NCBI GenBank assembly: GCA_036245525.1
Contig: BTPG01000006.1
Coordinates: forward strand, 68,435,786 to 68,499,785
Length of the DNA stretch: 64,000 nt
Reading direction: 5' to 3'
Source of the DNA: Semisulcospira habei
Taxonomy: Eukaryota > Mollusca > Gastropoda > Semisulcospiridae
Part shown: piece by piece, positions 14,201-26,480 of the stretch
Layout: each line of letters opens with the position of its first letter
Position numbering within the stretch: position 1 is the first letter of the stretch
Position numbers and translations under genes: made by a program
Notes under the pieces: model-generated
What the model was told of the DNA's origin: nothing
What the model saw: the letters and a program-made list of their open reading frames with translations, nothing else
Databases searched by the model: none

Positions 14201-14672
14201 AAAAATATGAACAACTCGGAATGTTCCAAAATAATAAACGCACCTGAGCTCCAAACAATACGGTAGACTTTGGGATGAAATCCTCATCTTGTTTTCATTC
14301 TCGTGATCAGCGAGAAAAGTGTTCGTCGTGAAACAGGAAATCCAAAATAAGATCTTTGTGATCCGTGAAAACTTCCTGGTTATTTCGTGAAACGTGAAAA
14401 GTCGGTTGCCACGCTGTACTAACAAACCTTCATATCCATCTACCCTCCTCCCGCCTCCCCCCCCCCCACATCCCCATCCCCTGTTGTTAGAATTTTCTGT
14501 GTAAAAAAAAAGATATTATGAAAGTTTTGCACCGTTAGACGTGAATGATATTGTTTTACATCCCTGATTCATGAATCTGTGACAGTACTTCCCCCCCACC
14601 TCCCCCAATGTCCCCCCCCTGCCCCCCCCCTCTTCTCACATGACGTAGTGGCAATCTTGCGTGATGGAAATG

Positions 14673-14771
14673 ACACGCTAAAATGACTCCTATGCCAGAT
14701 CGACTTGGAGTCACTTTGGCGTACGCCAAAGTGACTCCGAGTCGATCTGGTTTAAGAGTCATTTTAGCGTT
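14673..14771. mobile_element. near-perfect palindrome (hairpin family 3)
   Basis: The core CCAGATCGACTTGGAGTCAC / GTGACTCCGAGTCGATCTGG has a central TTTGGCGTACGCCAAA, and outer arms ACGCTAAAATGACTC / GAGTCATTTTAGCGT extend it to ~99 bases. A rearranged relative lies at 28845-28980. Confidence 0.7.
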
Positions 14772-15139
14772 ACACCGGCACTAGGCGCGGGAAATGAAAA
14801 GGAACAACAAGGCAGCTAATCTAATCTGCTGTCGTGTATCAGGAATGCTGCCGTAATCTGGCAGAAGACAGCAAGACCGTTATTGTAAAAAGCGAGAGTT
14901 TCATATTATATACAATGAAATCTCGCTTTTCACAAAAATAGACTTAATTCTGTGATAGTCCCCAACTCGTAAATCGATCACATATTATTGTCGTTAGAAA
15001 GTCAACATAACAAATAATGTCAGCAAACAAGAATTAATGCACTGTCGGTTTGAACTTCTTATCTGAATGTTTTAAACAATGGCGTAGGAAGATATTTTTT
15101 TCGTTGTGTTGGGTTTGGCTGGGTTGGAAAGTGGAGTGT

Positions 15140-15175
15140 GTGTGTGTGTGTGGGGGGGGGGGCGGGGGGGGGGGA
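15140..15175. repeat. (GT)n to G-tract
   Basis: A GT array running into long G runs, next to the 3' end of the RTE-like LINE. Confidence 0.9.
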
Positions 15176-15207
15176 CAGCATGCATGACATATTCATCATC
15201 ATCATCA

Positions 15208-15975
15208 TCAGTCCCTTGCCCGAACTGGGCGTTGGGGGGACTGAAAGGCAGCAGCAACAGACAGTGCTCTCCACTGAGTTCTATTTTGGGCGGTGGCAAG
15301 CAAGTCTGGCATCTCGAGTTCGGTCCATTCTTTTATGTTTGCGACCCAACTCTTTCTCTGACGACCTCGCCGACGACTTCCTTCGAGAGTGCCTTGGAGG
15401 ATAGTCTTGGACAAGGTGTTGTGTCGGGTCACGTGGCCAAACCAAGCAAGCTTGCGCCGTTTCACAGTTGCCAGAAGGGGTTCATGTGGGCCCACCAGGG
15501 AAGTGACGATGCTCCGTACATATTCGTTGGTCTTGTGCTCGCGGTACGAGATGCGGAGCAACTTCCTCAGGCACTTGTTCTCAAAGGCCTGGATTTTCTT
15601 TTCTGAGTCTGCAAGCAGTGTCCAAGTCTCACAGCCGTAGAGTAGAATAGACACTACGAGGGACTTGTAAAGCCTGTACTTGATGGTGAAGCTGATGGAG
15701 TTACTTCGCCATATCCTGTCCAGCCTGGCCATTGCGGATGTTGCTGTACCTATCCTGATACGGATCTCTGCTATGCAACTACCGTCTTTGGACAGGGTGG
15801 CTCCCAAGTACTTGAAGCTATTGACCTCTTCTAGCTTCTGGCCATTCATGTGAATATTGCTGCTGCTGTCGCTTGTGGTGTTGATCATCACTTTGCTTTT
15901 ATCCGTACTGATCTCCATGCCATAAGACCCTGCGCTACTTGAAAGTTTGTCTGTCAGGTTTTGGTATATTGCTGC
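15208..15975 (-). pseudogene. RTE-like ORF, C-terminal part (after frameshift)
   Basis: About 250 residues in frame after the frameshift, from LTDKLSSSAGSYGMEISTDK to the terminal VRARD. It contains the post-RT region with FKYLGATLSKDG, LYGCETWTLLAD and GHVTRHNTLS. A cysteine/histidine pattern near the end resembles that of RTE/Ingi-type LINEs. The upstream part of the same protein lies in another frame at 15960-18082. Confidence 0.8.
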
Positions 15976-18082
15976 CTGCCATGAGGTCAATGTCGTCTGC
16001 GAATCGAAGATTGCACAGGGATCTGCCACCAATAGAGATTGAAGTATGGTGGTCGTGGAGGGTTTCCTGCATGATCTTCTCCAGGAATATGTTGAAAAGG
16101 ACAGGAGAGAGCAGGCATCCTTGACGGACACCGATCGTCGTCCTGAAGAACTCGCCTGACTGATTGTTAAGTAGAACCGCGCTGCAGGCGTTCTTGTAAA
16201 GCGCTTCTATCATTTGGATCAGTCCCTCCTCTATGTTGAACGATCTCATGACTTGCCAGAGTCCGTCGTGCCAGACGCGATCAAATGCTTTCCTGAAATC
16301 AATGAAGTTGTGGTAGAGTTCGCGCTGATGCTGCAGATGTTTCTCGATCAGGACGCGGCAGTTGAAAATCTGCTCTACAGTGCTTCTTCCAACTCTGAAG
16401 CCAGCCTGTTCTTCTGCCAGCAGTTCCTCGGCGAAAGTTTTGAGGCGGTTGAGAATGATTCTAAGCATTACTTTGCTAGGGTGACTTATCAGACTGATAG
16501 TTCTGTAGTTCTGGCACTGTTTCAGGTTTCCTTTCTTGGGGAGCGGGATCACTAGAGACTGTGTCCATTCTACTGGCCATTTCTTTTGCTCCCAGATCTT
16601 TTGACAGAGTGTAGTGAGGACCTTCGTTGTTACTTCTCCTCCATGTTTCAACAGTTCAGCAGGTACGTTGTCTATACCTGGAGACTTTCCTTCCTTCAGG
16701 CCGCGTACGGCTGCTTCCACCTCTTCAGCTAACACTGGCAGGTCTTCAGCCTTCCTGGCCCCAGCCTGGTTGTTTTGGAGGATGCTGGTGTCTGGCTCAG
16801 CCTTGTAGTTATACAAGTCTCGGCAGTACTCAGTCCATCTGTTTAGTACAGCAGTGTTTTCCGTAAGGAGTTGGCCGCTGCTGTCTTCGATGACTGTGGC
16901 TGTTCGCTGTTGAGTCTTGGTGAGGGTCCTTAGCGTTTCATAAGCCTTCTTGCTGTTGCCGTTTGCCATGCCCTCTTCCACGCTACAACACTGGTCTTCA
17001 ATCCAATCTTCTTTGGCTTCTTTCATCCTCTTCCTGATCTTCTTGTTGACAAGTCTGTACTTGTTTGCTGATGTGAGGTCTTGGCCTCTCTTTTTCTTCC
17101 AGGCTCTCCTCTCATCACAGAGATCGAGGATGTCATCGGTGACCCAGGGCTGTTTGCGCTTCCTCTGCTTCCTCAGCACTTCTTCTGCTGTAGAAAGTAA
17201 CACCTCTTTTATATTTCCAGCAAGGGTGTCTACGTCGCAGTCCAAAGTAGCCAAGGCTGCAAATCTGCCTCCCACCTGGGCTTGGAAGAGCTCTTCTACT
17301 TCCGGGTCTTTTAGCTTCTGGAGGTCGAATCTGATGCGAGGGCTCTTGCTATCTCGTTTCAATGCCAGCTTCAACTTGAGGCTAGTAAGGACGAGGTTGT
17401 GGTCGCTGCCAATATCAGCGCCAGGAAAGGACCTCGTTTGTGCTTTGTTAACGCTGGATTTGAATCGTCGAGGCAGCAAGATGAAGTCAATCTGGTTATG
17501 GACCAGGCCTCCTGGCGATTGCCATGTCACTGTTCTTGACTTCTTGTGTGGATGGAGGGTATTAGCAACGGTGAGACGGTGACTCTGTGCGAACTCTAAA
17601 AGTCGCAGGCCTCTGTCGTTTGTTTCTCCAAGGCCAAACTTGCCAGCTGTTCCTGCCCATTGTTGGTAGGCGTCAGGGCCGATCTTTGCATTCCAGTCAC
17701 CGAGGACAGTCAGAATGTCTTTCTTAGGTGTTTTCTTGATGATGTTGTCCAGTTGTTCGTAAAATTCTTCTAATTCTTCATCATCATGATCTGCTGTTGG
17801 AGCGTATACTTGAATGATAGTGATGTTGTGCGGTCGGGCGGAGATGCGGATGGAGATTAGTCTGTTTGACACGGGGGTGCAGCTGATGACAGTTCCAGCC
17901 ACCTCTTTCCTTACGATAAAAGCTACGCCATGTTCGTGCTTGGTTTCTTTTCCGCTGAACCAGATTTTATGGCCTTCATCTGTTGTTGTTTCTCCGAAGC
18001 CTGTCCATCGAACTTCTGCAAGTCCTACAATGTCCCAGCGATAGCGCTTCAACTCGTGGGTGAGTTCCTTCACTTTGCCGCA
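15960..18082 (-). pseudogene. RTE-like ORF, endonuclease and RT core
   Basis: About 700 residues open. The endonuclease occupies roughly the first 260 residues after the truncation; a linker with KRKQPWVTDDILDLCDERRA follows, then RT from EEVEAAVRGLKEGKSPGIDN to FADDIDLMAGSNI. The reading frame also continues upstream into a Pro/His-rich run (to 18193) encoded by the neighbouring G-rich tract; that part is not element sequence. Dead by truncation and frameshift, though otherwise little decayed. Confidence 0.85.
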
Positions 18083-18165
18083 CTGGTAGAGGGGGGAAAA
18101 AGGGGAGGGGTGGTGGTTGGCTGGGGGTGGGGGGTGGGGGTGGGGGGTGGGGGGTTGGGGTAGCA
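18083..18165. repeat. G-rich tract
   Basis: Runs of G separated by T or A on the plus strand, abutting the 5'-truncated end of the LINE. Potential G-quadruplex. Encodes the spurious Pro-rich frames here. Confidence 0.85.
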
Positions 18166-19102
18166 TGGGAAGGCAAATGACAGTCCTAAACATGACCAGA
18201 ATCTTATGAGATTTATTTCTAAAAACATTTCCTCAAATAAACAATAAAAATGTATGATCTGAAGATTTTTTAATCTAACATATATTTATTCCCAAATGCT
18301 TTTTCTTCCATAAATATTGGGGGGGGGGGGGGAGGGGAGGGGAGGAAGGCAGGGGATATGCTGGACCCTCCTACTTTTTCATTGAGACCCCCTCCCAACT
18401 TCCCCCCCTCCCCCCTCCCCGGGGACCCCTCTTCACCCGTCCCGTCCCAACACCACTAATAAAGCGGTAAAAATCGATTTTTGTTTCTGCGCCGCAGTTA
18501 ATAATCAAATTCTATTGGCTGTTGCACTAGCTTAACCCTTAGGATGTTAGCAGCATATTTTGTCGAGGCACCAAGCTATACTATAATGTAGTTTACAGAG
18601 GACAGGTCCAACATAGAGAAGATGTTCGGAAAACAGAATTGGGTCCAAATTGCATGTTTCGAGGAAAACAGTAGATTAAAAGTTTCGATATCTCATGTTT
18701 GTCGGGGCTTGTATCCACTCTTTTCGTCAAAAACACGTGCAATTTTGATCTACTTGTGGTTTCCGGAAGTTGTCATTGGCATCTCACAACCTGGACGAAC
18801 AAACATATAGATCCCTTGAGCCTTTGCGCAGAGTCGTGCATTGTCATAGTTTCTGTTGTCAGCTTCCGATTTGGTGCCAGTAGGTATGGGTCAAGGGATA
18901 TAACTCTTTGTCCAGCGTTGAGTGGTTTCCCGTAGTAGGTATATTCTCCACCCACCAACGATTGCTTCCTCTGTGGTTTGTGGTTCACCTAAATTTGGGG
19001 AGTTCGATCTCTGGGTTTGGCTGTGTTAACACCACATGATACTGACGATACGCGTCATTTCCGCTATACGGTATCGTCCGCAGCAGTCTGGTTAAACAAA
19101 TC

Positions 19103-19322
19103 AATACTTATTTACTGCCGAGAAAAATGGATCACGATCCAACTGCCAGAGGTATAGATCCTCATGAGCCCCCGCAGTTGTGGTGGCTCTTGAGGATCTA
19201 TGCCTCTTGCTGACTCTTCTTTGAAACCATGTACATTTGACGGCTTAGGTTCTTTGACGTTAAACTTTGAATGATTTGACTTGAAAAACACGGTCTGTGG
19301 CCAGTGGCATTGGAGGGGTTAA
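19103..19322. mobile_element. family-1 MITE
   Basis: Paralogue of 5863-6062. Hairpin at 19146-19210; right end GGAGGGGTTAA at 19312-19322. Confidence 0.75.
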
Positions 19323-19879
19323 CTAATGCATCAGTCAACAGATTCCCCGACAGAACTAAGACCCATTATCTGCGGTCAGTGTAATAACTTTCAGATCTAA
19401 AGCCAGTGGTTGGCGACGGATCGGTAAAGGGTAAAGGGCGCCAGACTAAAGTTGTCCAGGAGTTTGCCCAGACTTTTAGCTTCTTCTTCTGCGCAGCCAG
19501 TTGTGTCATCGTCGCTCGCCGTGAATTGTGCAGCGTTTTGCAGACGAATGAAAACTGCGGAAACATTTGTTTAGCGTCATAATAAACGGGACATGCGATT
19601 TAGTTTCTGACACGGAAACACTGCACGCTAAGCTGAGTCAGTAAAACCGCGTGTGGAAAATTGAGGCCACGGCTTATTAGTTATCTAAAGGATTTACAGG
19701 ATTGTAGTTTTCATTTTATTTTCCGAACAGTGAAGAACCAGCCCCCAGTTGCAGGAAACTTTTTTTTCAGGCCAGTAACTGGCAACCAGCTTGTTCAAGA
19801 ACTGTTTCAGCAGCTGACTGGTCCATTTCCCCGTACGTTTGCTATGTGCATGTACAAATCAACTGGAACAAGTATACAT

Positions 19880-19954
19880 CCACGCGCTTTCCAAATGACA
19901 AACAAGATCTTGCAAAGTTTACGAGATCTTGCATGTCATTTGAAAAGCACGTGG
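19880..19954. other. 75-bp hairpin upstream of GPCR copy 2
   Basis: Paralogue of 6776-6850. Arms CCACGCGCTTTCCAAATGAC and GTCATTTGAAAAGCACGTGG pair slightly better than in A in the middle of the stem. Confidence 0.6.
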
Positions 19955-20252
19955 CTTCTTGGTCCTTGGCTGCTGAGTACGGGACTGGACGCGGTCACGA
20001 AGTGGCTTTCATTGGTGATATATTTTAAAAAATTAATATATTCATTTTTTAAATATAAATTTTCAGTGCGGAGAAAATATGGTTGTATCTGATCGCGTGC
20101 CACCATATTCCACGTTGACATGAGACAACATTGCTTTTAACCCACTAGTGTTGGATACTTTTTTTTCTCAGTTTTTCTTTTCCTTCATCATGATGAGACT
20201 CTAGGCTGGATACAGTCGAGCGGTTTCTGAAGGTCAGTCACACGCGACCAAG

Positions 20253-20465
20253 TGAACCCCTTCCCTGCCACTGTACGTACATTTTTGTTTCTGGAATCTT
20301 GCTTCATTTAACGACCAAAGCCAACACAGTCCAAGAAACATGGATGCAAACTTGTCAGCAAGATGCACAGATCCTCATGAGCCCCGCAGTCGTGGGGTCT
20401 CATAAGGATGTATGTCTCTTGCAGCTCGATCATATTCACTTTTTTCTCGGTTGAGAAGGGGTTAA
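20253..20465. mobile_element. family-1 MITE
   Basis: Paralogue of 7145-7362. Left GTGAACCCCTTCCCTGCC, hairpin 20357-20422, right GAGAAGGGGTTAA. It lies ~105 bases before GPCR copy 2. Confidence 0.75.
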
Positions 20466-20571
20466 ACGCTTACAGAAACTGAGATGATCGGACTATTATT
20501 TTTCATACACTGACGCTAAACAGAAAAAAGAATTCTGCACAATGCAGCGCTGACGCCCTACAAAGTTCACG

Positions 20572-21567
20572 ATGACAACAATCGCGACAGCTTCTGCAAA
20601 CGAGTCATCACTATCTCCATCGTCAGCTGACTATGCCTACATAGCAGTGCATGTGTGCCTGTTCGTTGCCACAGTAGCGACTAACGTCGTGACCTTGGTC
20701 GTTATAGCGACGACACCGCGGTTGCAGACTATTCCTAATATGTACATCGCGACCTTGACCTGCGCTGACCTTCTGGTGGCTGTTGACCATCTAGTGTTTA
20801 TACCATGGCGACACCCCGCTTACCACGGCTACTTTGAAGAAAACTTTCTGTTGTGTTCCTTCCTGATGGTGTCTGTGCACTTGGCGCCAAGCGTGAGTAT
20901 AAGTACTGTGTTTCTGATTGCAGCGGAGAGGCTGCTATACATCAAATTTCCTTTCGTTTACCTGCGGGTTGTCACCAAGAAAAAAGTGACCGTAGCCATT
21001 ATTGTGACGTGGGTGACCTGCATAGCCTATGCAGCTTGTTACAGAGTGTTTCGGTTTGAAGCCAGCCGCTATCTCGGTTGCAGTTTAATGGCTATTGTAT
21101 ACGACTCAGATTTAACTGCGCGTTTAAGCGGAATTGCTGGCATGATGTTCACTGTAGTACTCTTCTTTCTCTACGCCATACTGCTGAGAACGGCAGCAAA
21201 ACAGGCCAAGGCGATAAGGAACTCCCACCAGCTTGGGGTCATAAGGTCGTCACCGAAAACATTGACCTTGCCCGAGGACGCAGTCAGGCGTGACGCTACT
21301 GCCAAAGCTACACTGAACGTCAAGGCTGTGCAACGAATGGCGGGTGTTTTCATCTGTTTCTGCATCTGTTGGACGCCTGCCTACTTTGTCAGCCTCATTG
21401 GCCCGAGCACCGTGGGTGAGGACATTGTGATGGTGGCTCTGATTCTTGCAATGTTCAATTCAGTCTCCAATTTCGGAGTGTACGCTCTGGCTGACCGCGA
21501 ATTTTGTGCAGCTGTCGCCCGCCTGATGCGAATTAAGACAAACAGTGTATCGGACACGTCTGCTTAG
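20572..21567 (+). CDS. class A (rhodopsin-like) orphan GPCR, copy 2
   Basis: Single exon, 331 residues, intact. It aligns end to end with copy 1 without gaps until the last few residues. Conserved marks: N38, D66 (now CADLL), C95, C170, W147, CWTP at 266-269 and NFGVY at 300-304. The DRL of copy 1 is ERL at 119-121, and the residue before TM3's middle (103) is His instead of Asp. Changes concentrate in TM3, TM4 and loop 2, where ligands usually bind; the intracellular TKKKVTV and LNVKAVQRMAGVF segments are nearly fixed. This pattern suggests divergence in ligand specificity with preserved coupling (inference). Same upstream MITE and hairpin context as copy 1. Confidence 0.85.
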   Translation: MTTIATASANESSLSPSSADYAYIAVHVCLFVATVATNVVTLVVIATTPRLQTIPNMYIATLTCADLLVAVDHLVFIPWRHPAYHGYFEENFLLCSFLMVSVHLAPSVSISTVFLIAAERLLYIKFPFVYLRVVTKKKVTVAIIVTWVTCIAYAACYRVFRFEASRYLGCSLMAIVYDSDLTARLSGIAGMMFTVVLFFLYAILLRTAAKQAKAIRNSHQLGVIRSSPKTLTLPEDAVRRDATAKATLNVKAVQRMAGVFICFCICWTPAYFVSLIGPSTVGEDIVMVALILAMFNSVSNFGVYALADREFCAAVARLMRIKTNSVSDTSA

Positions 21568-21609
21568 GATCTTGAACATTCCCAAATTTTGTGAGTTGTC
21601 ATCCAAAAA

Positions 21610-22315
21610 CTACATTGCGCAACTTGGATACATATCGATCATTATAGTTCAAAGGTGGTGCCAGAATAGCTTGGCGGCTGTAGGCGCCAAGCTATTCTGG
21701 CAACACCCTTGAACAATTATGATCGATGCATGTCCTGATGCAATGTGTCGGAGCTGAACGGATTAACTCATTCCAGACATGCCGACTATGCATACGCGGC
21801 TTTTTGTCAGCTTTTTGCCGCGTATGCGTATGCGTCACGTCTGGAATGACTTATTTAAACACGTGAATTTCGCTGTGTGGCGTGGTAGCAGCCTGCTTGC
21901 AACGCGCTTGCGTCGCATTGAAAGGGAGTTGTAAGGCCGGCAGATGGATTGTCGCATCTCGTTGAAGCCAACCAGCGGGCGCCACGACGCGTCACATGTT
22001 CACAAAACACAAAATGGCACCTACGCGGACCACAATTTGTCGCAAGAGTGTTGTTGCATACACGCTGCAAACGTGCGTCGCTGACAGCGAAAAATCACTA
22101 GATGTAGAGCCCACCAGTTAGCTCATGATCCAATTTCCGAAACAGCTTGCTGGCATTTGAGTTTGTACGGTACAGTTTCGAACTATATAGTAAAAACCAG
22201 CACAATATTCTTTGAAAAACTGATGTCGGGACCTTTGAAAAAGTGTTGCTATATCCGACCTTTGTTGTGTCCGACCTCGTTATATGCGGAGTAGACTGTA
22301 AATCCATTTTTGTGA
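21610..22315. repeat. post-GPCR unit, single copy in B
   Basis: Corresponds to 8530-9330. Contains a family-2 hairpin (21635-21730), the short TTAA palindrome (21763-21853) and the right half of the ACAGT-type TIR element (to about 22300). Confidence 0.75.
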
Positions 22316-22855
22316 AAAGAGAAATTCTCTCTTGTCAAAGCCGTCGACCGATAAATGAAAGTACATTTATACTGCCCAGACTGCCTAAAACAGAGAGCGT
22401 TTATGATACAACAAAGTCTTATAACAGGAAAAGATTAACACCATTGTGGTGAGACAAAGACATTGAAAGTAATTAACTTTTGCGCACTTGTTTGATTTCG
22501 TTTCGCCATAAGTGTTATATGCATTTGTTCATTTTAAACTTTATATATATATATATATTATTTTATTTTATTATTTTTCGCTGATTTTTTCTACAGCGTC
22601 GTTTCCACACTGTCACACTGTCTTACCAAATGTGTACCATGTCTGATTAAAACTGGAAACTATAATTCTGATGGCTTTAATAAAATCTTTAATTTCAGGA
22701 AAACTTCCGGATTTTGTCAGCTGGAGTTTCTTTGAGCCCTTCACTTCCGAGATACGTGTGCATTACACATTGACCGCAGAAACCATGCACTTAAGACGGA
22801 AGGCCCTCAAACAGTTGTGGATGAAGAACACAGTTACTTTGTACGAAGGCACAGG

Positions 22856-22920
22856 CAAGAGGAATAGATCCTCATGAGCCCTCGCGAACCCTGGGGGCTC
22901 ATGAGGCCTTATTCCTTTTG
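22856..22920. repeat. family-1 hairpin, worn copy
   Basis: Paralogue of 10787-10852 with better pairing: TAGATCCTCATGAGCC against GGGGCTCATGAGGCCTTAT. Confidence 0.6.
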
Positions 22921-23364
22921 ATTTTAGTTCAAGGTCTTAGCATATAGTTCTTCAATAAATTAAAACTGAGACAAGTGCGTCATTTCTAGAGAGGAAATTC
23001 GCAACGAAGAAAGAAAAACGCTGAGAAAAGGCAAGTGCGGCACAATAAATTGTGTGTGTGCGTGCGTGTGTGTATGTGCGTGCGTAGGTGTGTGTGTGTG
23101 TGTGTATGTGAGTGTGAGTGTGTGTTAAATGGTGCTCAAGGGTAGCGATAGATTAGCGTATCTCGAACAAGGCATAAATAAGTCTGCATTTGTCTTCTTA
23201 CGAACTCTTTACACTTTTTCTCATTGGCCTAGCTCAACTTGATTCGCATTTTCTCCTTGTTCCCCGTTATCAAGGCAACGTGAGGCTTATCACCCGTCTC
23301 CCCTTCTACGTACTCTCTAAGCAAAACAGCATGCTCTAGAATATTATTACTTATATTACAAGTT

Positions 23365-23480
23365 AGGCTTTGCTAGTGGTTCTTGTCACCTCCAGGGTCC
23401 AATCAGGGTTACCTGAGTCTTTTTTTACGCTGAACTGGCTGATCATATCCGAGAGGCGACAAGAACCCCTGGCAAAGCCT
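23365..23480. mobile_element. TIR MITE, AGGCTTTGC ends
   Basis: Paralogue of 11347-11505 with an internal deletion. Ends AGGCTTTGCTAGTGGTTCTT and GAACCCCTGGCAAAGCCT. Confidence 0.65.
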
Positions 23481-24457
23481 GAATCGTAAGACAACGATTT
23501 TTTCTACAATTGTAAAACATATAATTACATGCGCACGAAGGATCCTCTTGAAAGAGCCCCTGCTCAGTAGGGAACGCAACTCTCAATGTGTCTATTACCT
23601 CCCCTTACTGTCTGTCCTGACGGTACGTGGCTTTCGCTTTGAAATTTCTGTCAAACGTATCACATTTCGATTTTTTGTTTTTGTTTTTGCCTAAATATGT
23701 CCCATATGTATAATGACGAGTAAAAGTAATGCGACATTTTCGGAATCATCGGAAATACTTTAGTTCTGAAAATGTCGAATTACTTTTGCTTGAATCGTCA
23801 CTATAGTACGCTTCGGGTGCATATCACCTTTTTGTTGCGTAACCCTCAGATTGTATTTATACTGGCGTTTTGTTCCTGCGCCGTTTCGACTACGGTCTTA
23901 TGTACAAACTACCTTGGGCCAGCACTTGGAATTTTCTGTCTTCCATACTATCTTTTATTAACACTTTGTTTTTAGACGACTTTGGTACCAAAGGTATTAT
24001 AATCACCTGCGTACAGTTGTTTTTGTTGTGTGACCACCCAATTTATTTTTATTATTTTTGTTAAAAGATCTGTATCTTTGTGCCTAAAGGTTTGACTGAA
24101 GGACGGTTTTAATGTGCCTGTTTGTAATGAGAAACATGTTTGGTCAAATCTATATATGGGGAAGAATAGTGTGATTAGCGAGTACGCGCGTTGTCATTGA
24201 AACCTGTGATAAGTTGAGGCTATATTCTTATCATGGGTGGTACGTTGCCTCACGTTGCCTTCAGAACTGGCGATCAGAAGAAAAAGCCCGGCCAATGTGA
24301 AAAAGTGTAAGGAGTCGGGAAAAAGACGAACGGCTTCAGCCAATCACACTTCTCAGTACGAGCACGCGATCCCTTTCATTCATTCAAACCGCAAGGCAAG
24401 AAAAAAATGAATGAAAGTTAGGGGATTAGACAAGAACAACAACCATATCCAACGTAT

Positions 24458-24673
24458 TTAACCCCTTCCCTGCCAACGTACGTACTTTTTGTTTTCTGAG
24501 ATCTGTGTTTACTGAACGACCAAAAGCCACTACTGCCCGAAGAACGTGGACACAAATTTGTCTCAGGAAGAAGTATAGATCCTCAAGAGCCGCCGCAGTC
24601 GCGGGGGCTCGTGAGGATCGACGCCTCTTGCAGTTAGATCGCTTTCACTTTTTCTCGGCAGTGAAGCAGTTAA
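24458..24673. mobile_element. family-1 MITE, intact ends
   Basis: TTAACCCCTTCCCTGCC at the left and GGCAGTGAAGCAGTTAA at the right, 216 bases including both TTAA. Central hairpin 24565-24630. Confidence 0.8.
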
Positions 24674-25625
24674 TAGCTTTGAGACCGATTTCATACAAAC
24701 GAATAAGTAAAAAATGTGATGCTCGCTATTGTCGAGCGCTAAAAAAACAACAACCACAAAACGGGATTGTTACGTGGTGGAATTTTAGTCGAAGTATGAT
24801 AAACACACCAGACACACACACGTAGAGTTCTTTAAAGTAAACCTCGTTCAGCTGCAATCCGTCACACGTGGCTTAAGGATGTAGACAATACTGGAGTAAC
24901 AGTTCCAACAATATTTAATTCAGCGATGCGATATCCACACAGTAATGCACTCTCAAATGCACAAACTACTGAATACAAAGTCTCTTTCGCTATGTCCACA
25001 CTACGATTCAAAGTTTCTCATACACAGCGTCTCTCACAATAAACTGCGTATCTCTACAACTGACAAAGCAAGACAATGTACTAACGGGCTTTCCCAGCGC
25101 CCTCCTTATATACACTATCAAAATCTAGAATCTTCTACGGAAATCATGAACTCAAATAACCAGAACGAAACACGCAGCCGAAGCTCATTAACATAAACTT
25201 TCCAGAAACAATATATCAGGCTACAAAAACACGGCTGCTCACTTCAGCTCTAAATTCTAGCGTATAATAAAGACACATAAAAGTATGGTATCCCTATCTA
25301 TGATAGCTCAAAAAGGTACGAGAACATTCACCAAACGAAATAAAGGCTGCTCGATACACGCGAACAGGAAAACAAAAAGTAGCGAAAAATGTTGCGATGT
25401 CAACTAACCGACGTGACACTTACGAGGCCACCAGACAGTGCGACCTGTCTACAACCTTCCGGACTAAACTTAACAAAACGAAAACGGCTCTACTCACGAA
25501 CAAAAGAAAAATCTATTAAAAAAACACGTGAATCATAACCGTGATAGCTCAAATAAACATCGGGTCGTTACCTACGAATAACACATGTACGCTCTCACAG
25601 GATAACACAACCACAATCGTAACAG
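24674..25625. other. unassigned sequence specific to segment B
   Basis: No match in A and no convincing coding sequence. A/C-rich, with the repeated word CTCTACAACTGACAAAG-like near 25052. It fills part of the space between the family-1 MITE and the AGTCCC element. Confidence 0.4.
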
Positions 25626-26306
25626 GGATGAACCATAACCCACAAAGTCCCTTCTATATGAGCGCTGCTTTCGCTGCAAAGGGTCTCTACCTTTTGTCTT
25701 TGACTTGATTCTGATCTTGTAATATCTGCTTTTGAAAAAAGCCTCGCAGATGTGCCAATGCGCCATAGTGAACTCTATAAGGGGCGCGCGCAGTGCATAC
25801 GCGTCATTAGTTTGTCAAACGTCATTTGTCATGACGTATTTTTTCGTTTTTACGTAATTTTATCTTTAACGTGATACGAGTTTCGCTTTTGCTTCAAGAC
25901 ATTGGAAAATGGTGACAAAACTAGAATTTTACGGTACAATTTCAGTCTTGCTATAATTTGTGTGAAAGCAGGTTGTCCTTACCTAATTATTAAGTACACC
26001 TGGATGCTCTTCTGAAAGCGCGTCGATGTGTGTGCATGTGTATGCGTGCGTGCATGCCCGCGCTCCAAACGGGCACGCATATGTGAGAGAAAGAACGAGC
26101 AAGCTAGAATGCCTCTTTTACATCATCTCTACTGTCTGACTTTCTCCAGATGTCAAGATTTTTTACTGTTTTATTTTTTTTTCTGAAAAGAATTAATTTT
26201 TACTGAAGACGTTGACAGGGTACAAAGCTGGCTAACGAAATCATCCAATGTCTTTCTCCAAACTAGCTATATCGGGTCACCTGAATGCTCTTCTGAAAGC
26301 GTGACG

Positions 26307-26309
<3 letters not shown>

Positions 26310-26373
<64 letters not shown>
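26310..26373. repeat. (GT)n microsatellite
   Basis: Pure GT array next to the hairpin at 26405. Confidence 0.95.
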
Positions 26374-26377
<4 letters not shown>

Positions 26378-26404
26378 TACGTGTTAGTGTGTGCATGCGC
26401 GCGC

Positions 26405-26480
26405 GCTCCAAACATCTCCAAGAGACATAGATCCTCATGCGCTCTCCGGGCGTATGAAGATCTATGCCTCTTGGAGATGC
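26405..26480. repeat. family-1b hairpin
   Basis: Arms CTCCAAACATCTCCAAGAGA and ATAGATCCTCATGCGC pair with GCGTATGAAGATCTATGCCT and CTTGGAGATG. It shares the CATAGATCCTCATG core with family 1, but the inner stem is CGC/GCG instead of AGC/GCT. Confidence 0.7.

Larger units (their letters stand above)
15187..18082 (-). mobile_element. RTE-like LINE, 5'-truncated, endonuclease plus RT
   Basis: Minus-strand coding runs from about 18082 to 15208. First comes an APE-type endonuclease (VGLAEVRWTGFGE, LGDWNAKIG, IGSDHNLVL) starting at CGKVKELTHEL; the N-terminal start of the endonuclease is missing. The RT follows, with a YRTISLISHPSKVMLRII block, FIDFRKAFDRVW, VRQGCLLSPVLFN and FADDIDLMAGS. A frameshift near 15960-15975 moves the frame to LTDKLSSSAGSYGMEIS and the C-terminal YGCETWTLL / ENKCLRKLL / WFGHVTRH region. 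The 3' end is a short (TGA)n tail at 15190-15207, typical of RTE. It lies between duplicated segments A and B. Clade is inferred from FADDI, size and tail. Confidence 0.85.

Noticed and set aside
15106..18163. Plus-strand frames of up to 210 codons within the RTE-like region
   Set aside because: Antisense shadows of the minus-strand endonuclease-RT coding sequence.
18083..18193. N-terminal Pro/His-rich extension of the RTE-like protein
   Set aside because: Encoded by the flanking G-rich tract; family members begin with an endonuclease motif that is truncated here.
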